From Kutzneria chonburiensis (lineage in GTDB: Bacteria; Actinomycetota; Actinomycetes; Mycobacteriales; Pseudonocardiaceae), in contig NZ_CP097263.1 in the NCBI RefSeq assembly GCF_028622115.1, positions 3,968,001 to 4,032,000 of the forward strand: a DNA stretch of 64,000 nt, in the 5' to 3' direction. Shown piece after piece: positions 54,994-62,233 of the stretch (position 1 is the first letter of the stretch; each line of letters starts with the position of its first letter). The notes under the pieces are model-generated. The model saw nothing but the letters and a program-made list of their open reading frames with translations. It made no database searches and was not told the origin of the DNA. A program made the position numbers and the translations under genes.

Positions 54994-55758
54994 ATGTCTG
55001 ACGAGGTGCTGACCGAGTACGCCGACGGCGTCGCCGTGATCACGATCAACCGCCCGTCCGCGCGCAACGCCGTGGACCGGGCCGTCGCCGAGGGCCTCGC
55101 CGCCGCCGTCGACGAACTGGACCGCCGCGACGATCTTGTCGTCGGCATCGTCACCGGGGCCGGTGGCACGTTCTGCGCCGGCATGGACCTCAAGGCGTTC
55201 GTGCGCGGCGAGTTCCCGACCGTGGAGGGTCGGGGGTTCGGCGGCATCACGCAGCGGCCGCCGGTGAAGCCTCTGATCGCCGCCGTCGAGGGCTACGCGC
55301 TGGCCGGCGGTCTGGAGATCGCGTTGTCGTGCGACCTGATCGTTGCCTCCTCGGAGGCCAAGTTCGGCATCCCCGAGGTGAAGCGGGGTTTGGTCGCCGC
55401 CGGCGGAGGTGTCCTTCGGCTGCCTTCCCGTCTCCCCTATCACGTAGCGATGGAGCTAGCCCTCACCGGCGGCTTCCTGGACGCCCCTCGCGCCCATCAT
55501 TTTGGCTTCGTGAACCGGTTGTCCGCTGCCGGCGAGGCGTTGACCGTCGCCCGCTCGTTGGCTGCCGAGATCGCCGCCAACGGTCCGTTGGCCGTTCGTG
55601 CCACCAAGCAGGTCATCGTGGAGTCGCGGGATTGGGCTGCTGCCGAGGCTTTCTCCCGTCAGGAGGCCATCACGGGGCCCGTGTTCGCGTCGTCGGATGC
55701 CCGTGAAGGGGCGCAGGCGTTCGCCGAGAAGCGTGCTCCTCGGTGGACCGGGCGGTAG
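54994..55758 (+). CDS. Enoyl-CoA hydratase (crotonase)
   Basis: 254 aa. 'DGVAVITINRPSARNAVDRAVAEGL', oxyanion loop 'GGTFCAGMDLKAFVRGE', second loop 'GYALAGGLEIALSCDLIVASSEAKFGIPEVKRGLVAAGGG', and 'GPLAVRATKQVI' make a complete crotonase. The Glu of 'GIPEVKRGL' is one catalytic Glu; the first (in the oxyanion helix of hydratases) is replaced by 'GGLEIAL', as in many mycobacterial EchA proteins. Likely fatty-acid or amino-acid acyl-CoA breakdown. Divergent from RpiR, which may regulate it. Confidence 0.88.
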   Translation: MSDEVLTEYADGVAVITINRPSARNAVDRAVAEGLAAAVDELDRRDDLVVGIVTGAGGTFCAGMDLKAFVRGEFPTVEGRGFGGITQRPPVKPLIAAVEGYALAGGLEIALSCDLIVASSEAKFGIPEVKRGLVAAGGGVLRLPSRLPYHVAMELALTGGFLDAPRAHHFGFVNRLSAAGEALTVARSLAAEIAANGPLAVRATKQVIVESRDWAAAEAFSRQEAITGPVFASSDAREGAQAFAEKRAPRWTGR

Positions 55759-55770
55759 TTCTTGGGTTGC

Positions 55771-55811
55771 GGGGAGCTGCCGGCAGTAGTTCTCCGGCTT
55801 GGCAGCTCCCC
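55771..55811 (+). terminator. Hairpin after the crotonase gene
   Basis: GGGGAGCTGCC (55771-55781) pairs with GGCAGCTCCCC (55801-55811), 11 bp, 19-base loop, 12 bp after the stop. The remaining 55812-55974 has no gene. It is less GC-rich than its surroundings. Confidence 0.65.
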
Positions 55812-55974
55812 ATCGCGACACCGGCCTCTCCACACCCCTTTGCCTTGCCCCACAACACTTTTCATTCGTTCACAGCTTTTGTGACCGAAAGTCATTGCCT
55901 GCCAAGGGATTCTCACTCTATCGAGCGATACTCATGTGTCGAGTCGATCTTTGCGTGGGCGTAGAATTGCTGGT

Positions 55975-57075
55975 ATGGACAGGAAAGTCGCTCGTATCAT
56001 CGAGATCGAGCACCAGAAACGAGCGCTCACCGCCGAGCAACTCCGCCTCACCGCCGAGATCGCCACCGACGAATACGTCGCCACCGACCTCGCCATGGCC
56101 TTACAACTCTCGCCCTCCAACGCCGAGGACTACATCGACTGGGCCACCCGCGTCGAGACCTACTTCCCCGACGTCATCGACGCCATGGCCGCCGGCATCA
56201 TCAGCGAACGCTCCGCCCACGCCATCGTCGACCCGACCCGCTTCTATCCCGAAGAGCTCGCCCAACGGGTGGTGAGCGCCACCCTGGCGACCGCCGCCGG
56301 CCGGACCCCGCAACAACTCCGGCGCTCGTCGCTGGGCCGGCTGCAACGGGCCGACCCGGCGCTGCACTTCCTCAAGAGGGACGAAGCCCGCCGCAACCGC
56401 AAAGTCATCATCTACGACGAAGAAGACAGCATGGCCACCCTGGCCTGCCAACAACCGGCGGAGATCGCCCAAGCGATGTACACCAAGATCGATCGGATCG
56501 CCCAACAGGAAACGAAAAACGGGCGCACGATCGATGAGGTCCGTGCGGATGTGATGGCCGGGTTGATCCTGGAAGACCCCAAGACCGCTGGTGTGAAGCC
56601 GTTGATTCAGGTGACTGTGCCGATCACCGCCTTGCTCGGTGTGGATGAGCGGCCGGGCCAGTTGGACGCCGGTCAGTTGATCCCGGCGCCGGTCGTTCGG
56701 GAGCTGATGTCCCACCCGGGCACTGTGTTTCACCGGCTGCTGACCGACGAGGCCGGGCAGCTGCTGGAGTACAGCCCGGAGATCTACCGGCCGAAGGCCG
56801 ATGTGGACCGGTTCATCCGGACCCGGCACAGGACGTGTGTGATGCCGTGCTGCTCGCATCCCTCGCGGTCCTGCGACATCGACCACGCCGTCGCTTGGCC
56901 GGAGGGGAAGTCGACCGGGACCAATCTTGGGCCGTTGGACCGTAAGCATCATCGGTATAAGCACGCGACCAAGGCGAAGGTGACCATCGCGGACGATGGC
57001 ACGACGACGTTGGAGACGCGGTGGGGGCTGACCTACACGACTAAGCCGGAGCCTGTTGAGGAACCCCCGTTCTAG
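55975..57075 (+). CDS. DUF222/HNH endonuclease domain protein (13E12 family)
   Basis: 366 aa. The N-terminal DUF222 helical region ('EQLRLTAEIATDEYVATDLAMALQLSP', 'AGIISERSAHAIVDPT') precedes a C-terminal HNH nuclease motif with zinc ligands: 'RHRTCVMPCCSHPSRSCDIDHAVAWPEG', then 'NLGPLDRKHHRYKH'. This is the 13E12-repeat family, multicopy in mycobacteria and other actinomycetes and thought to behave as a selfish or phage-linked element. The DNA target is unknown. No IS ends or target duplication seen around it. Weak ribosome site before ATG 55975. Confidence 0.88.
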   Translation: MDRKVARIIEIEHQKRALTAEQLRLTAEIATDEYVATDLAMALQLSPSNAEDYIDWATRVETYFPDVIDAMAAGIISERSAHAIVDPTRFYPEELAQRVVSATLATAAGRTPQQLRRSSLGRLQRADPALHFLKRDEARRNRKVIIYDEEDSMATLACQQPAEIAQAMYTKIDRIAQQETKNGRTIDEVRADVMAGLILEDPKTAGVKPLIQVTVPITALLGVDERPGQLDAGQLIPAPVVRELMSHPGTVFHRLLTDEAGQLLEYSPEIYRPKADVDRFIRTRHRTCVMPCCSHPSRSCDIDHAVAWPEGKSTGTNLGPLDRKHHRYKHATKAKVTIADDGTTTLETRWGLTYTTKPEPVEEPPF

Positions 57076-57325
57076 GGAGCTCTCCAAGCTTTCGAGCACC
57101 AGGTGTCGGCAAGCGAGGGCCACGGGCCTGGCGGCGCCGCTGCCGCGGCCACGACGGCTAGACCACGGGTGGACAGACATCGGGGCCGTCGCGGCCTTGC
57201 CCCTTGGCACCGTGGGCGCCTCAGGTTGTGGTCCAGTCCGATGGTTGCGTTCGTTGGGGCGCGTGCGTTGGGTGGGGGGTCCTGCTTCCCGATGGGCATG
57301 TGGGGTTGCTGCTCATGCTGAAGCT

Positions 57326-57360
57326 TTGACATCTAAGTCTTAGGGATCTAATGTTTTGGC
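57326..57360 (+). promoter_or_regulatory. Near-consensus promoter with operator for a leaderless NmrA transcript
   Basis: TTGACA (57326-57331), 17-bp spacer, TAATGT (57349-57354). The expected start site is 57361, the A of the NmrA-like start codon, so the mRNA is probably leaderless. Between the boxes lies a perfect palindrome CTAAG-t-CTTAG (57333-57343), a likely repressor site; the MarR gene at the end of the operon is the natural candidate. The 57076-57325 stretch upstream shows no gene. Confidence 0.65.
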
Positions 57361-58206
57361 ATGATTCTTGTGACGGGGGCTACCGGGCATGTGGGGGCGG
57401 AGCTGGTGACGAGGCTGGCTGCGGAAGGGGTGCAGGTCAGGGCTATGACGCGGCGGCCGGAGGCGACGCGGTTTGCACGGGGTGTGGAGGTGGTGGAGGG
57501 GGACTGTGAGGCGCCGGAGAGCCTGAGGAAGGCGTTCGAGGGGGTGGAGGGGGCCTTTCTGATGACCTCGCAGGCAACGGGGAGCGCGAAGCTGCACACG
57601 GCGGTGCAGGTCGACGCGGCGAAGGCGGCGGGGGTGAGGTACGTCGTGAAGCTGTCGGTGGCGAGAGGGGGTGAAGAGGGGCACCCGCTGGTGGCGGCCT
57701 GGCATCGGGAAGACGAAGGGGCGGTCACGGAGAGCGGCATCGACTTCACGATGCTCAGGCCGGGGCGGTTCATGTCGAACACGTTGGGGTGGAAGCACAT
57801 GCTGGCGCGAGGGGACACGGTGTACGTCCCCTTCGCACGCAAGGCCACGACGCCGATTGCGCCGGAGGACATCGCGGCGGTGGCGGCGGAGGCGCTCACC
57901 ACGGACCGGTTCAAGAACGAGGTCCTGGAGCTGTCGGGGGCGGAAGTGCTGACGCCGGAACAAGAACTGGCGATCGTGGGCGAAATCCTGAACAGGGAGC
58001 TGACGCTGGAGGAGCCATCGGTCGAAGCGACGATCGACGGGATCGCCAGGAGCGGGATGGACCGCGGGCTTGCGGCGGCGATGGTGGAGCACGTGCTGCA
58101 AGGGAGCTACGGGGCCGAGATCTGGCCGACGGTGGAACGAGTGCTCGGCCGGAAGCCGATGACATTTCAGCAATGGGCGGGAAAACACTTCAAGGAGGAA
58201 GCATGA
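57361..58206 (+). CDS. NmrA-like NAD(P)-binding protein
   Basis: 281 aa atypical SDR of the NmrA/NAD(P)H-azoreductase-like group. 'MILVTGATGHVGAELVTRL' is the Rossmann start, 'VQVRAMTRRPEATRF' the cofactor-ribose loop (Arg pair suggests NADP), 'YVVKLSVARGG', 'DFTMLRPGRFMSN' and 'IAPEDIAAVAAEAL' match. There is no YxxxK catalytic pair, so it may be a redox sensor or a quinone/azo reductase. First gene of a three-gene operon with NTF2-like and MarR genes. Confidence 0.85.
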   Translation: MILVTGATGHVGAELVTRLAAEGVQVRAMTRRPEATRFARGVEVVEGDCEAPESLRKAFEGVEGAFLMTSQATGSAKLHTAVQVDAAKAAGVRYVVKLSVARGGEEGHPLVAAWHREDEGAVTESGIDFTMLRPGRFMSNTLGWKHMLARGDTVYVPFARKATTPIAPEDIAAVAAEALTTDRFKNEVLELSGAEVLTPEQELAIVGEILNRELTLEEPSVEATIDGIARSGMDRGLAAAMVEHVLQGSYGAEIWPTVERVLGRKPMTFQQWAGKHFKEEA

Positions 58207-58571
58207 GCACGATCGAGGAACTCGAAGAGCGCTGGGCGCGGGCGGAAGTGGCGGGCGATGTGTCCACACTGGACACGCTGGCGGCGGAGGAGTTCCGGCT
58301 GGTGGGGCCGTTCGGGTTCGTACTGGACAAGGCGCAGTGGCTGGACCGGTATCGCGGCGGGGACCTCGTCACGACGCGGCTGGACTGGCGGGACACGCAG
58401 GTGCGGGAGCTGGGCGACACGGTGCTGGTGATCGGGATCCACGACCAGGCCGCCACGTATCGGGGCACGGCGTCGGACGGGCGGTTCCGCTCCACCCACA
58501 TCTGGGTCCGCGACGGTGACGACTGGCGGTTGGCGGGCACGCAGCTCAGCCCCATCGGACTGCCGGCCTAA
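58203..58571 (+). CDS. NTF2-like (DUF4440) protein
   Basis: 122 aa. 'STIEELEERWARAEVAGDVSTLDTLAAEEFRLVGPFGFVLDKAQWLDRY' and 'GRFRSTHIWVRDGDDWRLAGTQLSPI' are typical DUF4440 sequences. AAGGAGG before ATG 58203, which overlaps the NmrA stop (ATGA). The function is unknown, perhaps binding or isomerising the same small molecule as the NmrA protein. Confidence 0.8.
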   Translation: MSTIEELEERWARAEVAGDVSTLDTLAAEEFRLVGPFGFVLDKAQWLDRYRGGDLVTTRLDWRDTQVRELGDTVLVIGIHDQAATYRGTASDGRFRSTHIWVRDGDDWRLAGTQLSPIGLPA

Positions 58572-58582
58572 GCTCACGAACC

Positions 58583-59023
58583 ATGGGCCGTCCACACCAG
58601 CCACCGATCGGGCTCGCGGTCGCCCGCGTCGCCCGCACCCTCACCCGGGCCTTCGAGGACGCGCTCGCGGCCGCCGGCGGCTCGCAGTCGGCCTGGCTCG
58701 TGCTGCTCCAACTGAAGATCAACCCGGGGGCCACGCAGCGAGAGCTGGCGGATGCGCTGGAGCTGCGGGAGGCGACGATGACCCATCACCTCTCGGGCAT
58801 GGAGCGGGACGGGCTGATCACCCGAAGGCGTGATCCGAACAACCGACGGGTCCACCAGATCGAGCTGACCGACGCCGGGGAGCAGGCCTTTCACCGGCTG
58901 CGCAAGGCGGCGGGCGAGTTCGACGAGCGGCTCAGGACCGGCATCGCGCCGGAACGGCTGGCCGAACTGGGCGACACGCTGGCCCTGCTGGCGGCCAACG
59001 TGCAGCACGGGGCCAACCACTAG
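58583..59023 (+). CDS. MarR-family transcriptional regulator
   Basis: 146 aa. 'GGSQSAWLVLLQLKINPGATQRELADALELREATMTHHLSGMERDGLITRRRDPNNRRVHQIELTDAG' covers the complete winged helix. It is 11 bp downstream of the NTF2-like gene and probably autoregulates the operon via the palindrome at 57333-57343. Confidence 0.88.
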   Translation: MGRPHQPPIGLAVARVARTLTRAFEDALAAAGGSQSAWLVLLQLKINPGATQRELADALELREATMTHHLSGMERDGLITRRRDPNNRRVHQIELTDAGEQAFHRLRKAAGEFDERLRTGIAPERLAELGDTLALLAANVQHGANH

Positions 59024-59085
59024 ACAACTACTCTTCACCGGCGGGTCTGGCGAAGCCCCCGGCCCGGCCCCGTACCCTCGGCCCC

Positions 59086-60021
59086 ATGACGACCCTGGCC
59101 GACGCCAAGGACACCCGCAAGATGACCGCGCTGTACGAAGGCAAACGCCACATGCCCGCGCAGGTCGCCGTGTACATCTTCGCCATCGTGCCGGCAGTGG
59201 CGCTGGTGGCCGCGATCCCTGTCCTGTGGGGCTGGGGCATCGGCTGGGCCGACCTGATCTCGGCGGCCTTCTTCTACACGGTCAGCTGCCTCGGCGTGAC
59301 CGTCGGATTCCACCGCTACTTCACCCACGGCTCGTTCAAGGCGGGCCGGGCCATGCGGATCGCGCTGGCGGTGGCCGGCAGCCTCTCCGTGCAGGGCCCC
59401 GTCCTGCACTGGGTCGCCGACCACCGCCGGCACCACGCCTTCTCCGACCGCGACGGCGACCCGCACTCGCCGTGGAACTTCGGCACCTCGCCGGCCGCCC
59501 TGGTCCGCGGCTTCTGGCACGCGCACATGGGCTGGATCTTCGACCGGGACCTGACCAACCGCCAGCGATTCGCGCCGGACATGGAAGCCGACCCGGACAT
59601 GCGTCTGGTGCATCGTCTGTTCGGCCCGCTGACCTTCGCCACGCTGCTGCTGCCGGCGGCCGTCGGCGGCCTGGTCACCTGGTCCTGGTGGGGCGCGCTG
59701 ACCGGCTTCTTCTGGGCCGGCGTGGTCAGGGTGGCCTTCCTGCACCACGTCACCTGGTCGGTCAACTCGATCTGCCACATGATCGGCGAACGCCCGTTCG
59801 CCGCCCGCGACCGGTCGGCCAACTTCTGGCCGCTGGCCATCCTGAGCATGGGCGAGGCCTGGCACAACCTGCACCACGCCGACCCGACCTCGGCCCGCCA
59901 CGGCGTGCTGCGCGGTCAGGTCGACGTGTCGGCCCGGCTCATCTGGATCTTCGAGAAGCTGGGCTGGGTGCGCGACGTGCGCTGGCCCAGCCCCCGCCGC
60001 CTCAGCCGGCTCCGTGCCTGA
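59086..60021 (+). CDS. Acyl-CoA/fatty-acid desaturase
   Basis: 311-aa membrane di-iron desaturase (PF00487, stearoyl-CoA delta-9 type). The three His boxes are present: 'HRYFTHGSF' (about residues 76-81), 'HRRHHAFSD' (113-117) and 'HNLHHADPT' (260-264). Four membrane helices are visible, the first two as 'VAVYIFAIVPAVALVAAIPVLWG' and 'LISAAFFYTVSCLGVTVGF'. It inserts a cis double bond with O2 and an electron carrier. It ends 3 bp before the convergent alcohol dehydrogenase stop. ATG 59086 lacks a strong ribosome site. Confidence 0.92.
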   Translation: MTTLADAKDTRKMTALYEGKRHMPAQVAVYIFAIVPAVALVAAIPVLWGWGIGWADLISAAFFYTVSCLGVTVGFHRYFTHGSFKAGRAMRIALAVAGSLSVQGPVLHWVADHRRHHAFSDRDGDPHSPWNFGTSPAALVRGFWHAHMGWIFDRDLTNRQRFAPDMEADPDMRLVHRLFGPLTFATLLLPAAVGGLVTWSWWGALTGFFWAGVVRVAFLHHVTWSVNSICHMIGERPFAARDRSANFWPLAILSMGEAWHNLHHADPTSARHGVLRGQVDVSARLIWIFEKLGWVRDVRWPSPRRLSRLRA

Positions 60022-60024
60022 CCG

Positions 60025-61059
60025 TCAGGGCTTGATCAGGACCTTCAGGGCCTCCCGGTCGTTCATCGCCCGGTAGGCCTCGGGGATCTCGCTCAACGCC
60101 ATCGTGCGGTCGAACACCCGGCCGGGCTGCACGGCGCCGGACAGCACGTCCGGCAGCAGCTCCTCGATGTAGGCGCGGGCCGGCGCGACACCGCCGGTCA
60201 GCGTGACGTTCCGGCCGAACAGGACACGGCCGACCGGCCCGTCGCTGTACTGCGGCACGCCGACGCGGCTGATCGCGCCGCCGGGCCGCACCACGCCCAG
60301 GGCCGTCTCGTACGCGCCCAGGGTGCCCACGCACTCCAGCACGTGGAACGCGCCGTCGCCGTTGGTCAGCTCCTTGGCCTTGGCGACGGCCTCCTCGCCG
60401 CGCTCCGGCACGACGTCCGTGGCGCCGAACTCCAGGCCCAGGTCGGTACGGGCCTTGTGCCGACCGAGCAGCACGATCTGCTCCGCGCCCAGCCGCTTGG
60501 CCGCCAGCACCGCGGACAGGCCCACCGCGCCGTCGCCGATCACGATGACCGTCGAGCCCTTCTCCACCCGCGCCGTGCGGGCCGCGTGGTGGCCGGTGCT
60601 GAACACGTCCGACAGGGTCAGCAGCGACGGCATCAGCTCGTCGTCCTCCCCCACCGGCAGCTTCACCAGGGTGCCGTCGGCCTGCGGGGCGCGGACGTAC
60701 TCGCCCTGGCCGCCGTCCACGCCGTTGAAGCCCCAGCCGCCGCCGTTGCGGCACGAGGTCTGCAGGCCGGCCCGGCAGTAGTCGCACGTGTTGTCGGCCC
60801 ACAGGAACGGGGCCACCACCACGTCGCCCTTGGCCAGCGTCGCCACGTCCGCACCGGTCTCCTCCACGACACCGATGAACTCGTGGCCGATCCGCCGGCC
60901 GCCCTCGACCTCGGGCGCGCTCTGGTACGGCCACAGGTCGCTGCCGCACACACAGGACCTGGTCACCCGGACCAGGACGTCGGTCGGCTGCTGGATCTTC
61001 GGATCCGGCACCTCCTCGACGCGGATGTCGCCCTTTCCGTAGAGCAAGGTCGCTCGCAT
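60025..61059 (-). CDS. Zinc-dependent medium-chain alcohol dehydrogenase
   Basis: 344 aa MDR. Catalytic zinc ligands in 'RSCVCGSDLWPY' (Cys) and 'RIGHEFIGVVEE' (His, Glu). Of the structural zinc Cys cluster, 'NTCDYCRAGLQTSC' supplies three cysteines. Cofactor motif 'VIVIGDGAVGLSAVLAAKRLGA' followed by 'LLGRHKART', where the basic residues suggest NADP. Likely oxidises an alcohol or reduces an aldehyde. ATG 61059 with GAGG upstream is preferred to the GTG at 61065. Confidence 0.9.
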   Translation of the reverse strand: MRATLLYGKGDIRVEEVPDPKIQQPTDVLVRVTRSCVCGSDLWPYQSAPEVEGGRRIGHEFIGVVEETGADVATLAKGDVVVAPFLWADNTCDYCRAGLQTSCRNGGGWGFNGVDGGQGEYVRAPQADGTLVKLPVGEDDELMPSLLTLSDVFSTGHHAARTARVEKGSTVIVIGDGAVGLSAVLAAKRLGAEQIVLLGRHKARTDLGLEFGATDVVPERGEEAVAKAKELTNGDGAFHVLECVGTLGAYETALGVVRPGGAISRVGVPQYSDGPVGRVLFGRNVTLTGGVAPARAYIEELLPDVLSGAVQPGRVFDRTMALSEIPEAYRAMNDREALKVLIKP

Positions 61060-61151
61060 CGTCACCTCAAGCTTCGAAAGTCCGGGAACCGGCCAACCCT
61101 AACCGTTTTCCCGGGCCCGTGAGCTGGAGCGGGACCAGCTCCAGACGATCG

Positions 61152-61853
61152 TCACGGCTGGGCCGTCGGCCGAACGACCAGTTCGTTCACGTCCACTATG
61201 GACGGTTGGTCGACGGCGAAGCCGATGGCGGCGGCGATGGCCGAGGCGGGGATGGCCAACTGCTTCGCCGCGACACGGGCGGCGGACTGCGCCTCGACGG
61301 TTCCGCCGCGGTCGGTGAGTTCGCTCTCGGTGAAGCCGGGGCTGACGACGGTGACACGAATGTCGGTGTTCTCCTGACGAAGCCCCTCCGACAAGGCCCG
61401 CACGGCGAACTTGGTGGCGCTGTAGACGGCCGCGGTGGGATCGACGCGGTGACCGGACACCGAGGAGACGTTGACGATGTGGCCGCCGCGTTGCGCCCGC
61501 ATGAACGGCAACACCGCCGCAATGCCGTGCAGCACACCGCGGACGTTGACGTCGATCATCTGGTTCCACTCGTCGACCCGCAGATCGGCCAACGGCGACA
61601 ACGGCATCACCCCGGCGTTGTTCACCAACACATCGACGCGGCCGTGGCGATCCACCGCGGCGTCGACGAAGGCCCGCACGCTGTCCAGGCTCGTGACGTC
61701 CAGGGCGTGGACGTCGATGGCGGGACCCAGCTCGGCCAGGCGGTCGGCACGGCGGGCGCCGGCAACGACGTGGTGGCCGGCGGCGGACAGGTGGCGGGCG
61801 GTGGCGGCGCCGATACCGGAGGAGGCTCCGGTGACAAGAACGACTTTCGACAT
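61152..61853 (-). CDS. SDR-family oxidoreductase
   Basis: 233 aa classical SDR: 'VVLVTGASSGIGAATARHL', 'VDVLVNNAGVMPLSPLADL' (complete NNAG), Ser of 'VNVSSVSGHR', Tyr/Lys in 'VYSATKFAVRALSEGL', 'VVSPGFTESEL'. 'AGARRADRLAEL' suggests NADP. Resembles YdfG/serine-dehydrogenase-like SDRs. ATG 61853 fits the start of the Rossmann fold; the longer frame to 61991 does not. Same strand as the alcohol dehydrogenase, which starts 92 bp further on. Confidence 0.88.
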   Translation of the reverse strand: MSKVVLVTGASSGIGAATARHLSAAGHHVVAGARRADRLAELGPAIDVHALDVTSLDSVRAFVDAAVDRHGRVDVLVNNAGVMPLSPLADLRVDEWNQMIDVNVRGVLHGIAAVLPFMRAQRGGHIVNVSSVSGHRVDPTAAVYSATKFAVRALSEGLRQENTDIRVTVVSPGFTESELTDRGGTVEAQSAARVAAKQLAIPASAIAAAIGFAVDQPSIVDVNELVVRPTAQP

Positions 61854-62233
61854 GCCGACAGTCCACCGGCGGCCCGCACGCCGAGGAAGGCAACGCCTAC
61901 CTGGGTGCCGCGCACCCTCCCGGATACTGAGATCATCTTGGCCGGCTCGCGGTACCGCCGACCAGGGGAAACGTGGCCGGCCGCGCAACAATTGGGATGC
62001 AAAGTGCTGTGGCCTGCGACACGGGTAGTGCGGATAACCCCGTGTTCACATTATCGTCACAAGACCCCCGACCACCCCGGGGACAACTTCGACCTGCCTC
62101 AAGAGGGCCGTCGGTCAACGCACAGCGTCGTGCGTACCACTGTAACCGCCCGTTCCCGGGCCATTTCGAGCACCCCCGCGTCAGACGCACGCCCCCGCGA
62201 CAGGGCGTCCCACCACGGGAGGGCCGTACAGCC
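61854..62233. other. 380-bp spacer upstream of gltB
   Basis: No coding sequence can be supported here. It contains an AT-richer patch at 62035-62060 (GTTCACATTATCGTCAC), which could be part of the gltB promoter or a regulator site. No long inverted repeat or RNA gene was seen. Confidence 0.4.

Noticed and set aside
55975-57075. DUF222-HNH gene considered as part of an insertion sequence or integrated element
   Set aside because: No terminal inverted repeats, target duplications, transposase or integrase were seen around it.
61854-62233. GlnR box before gltB
   Set aside because: The GTTCACATTATCGTCAC patch only loosely resembles spaced GTnAC/GAAAC boxes. The match is too weak to call.
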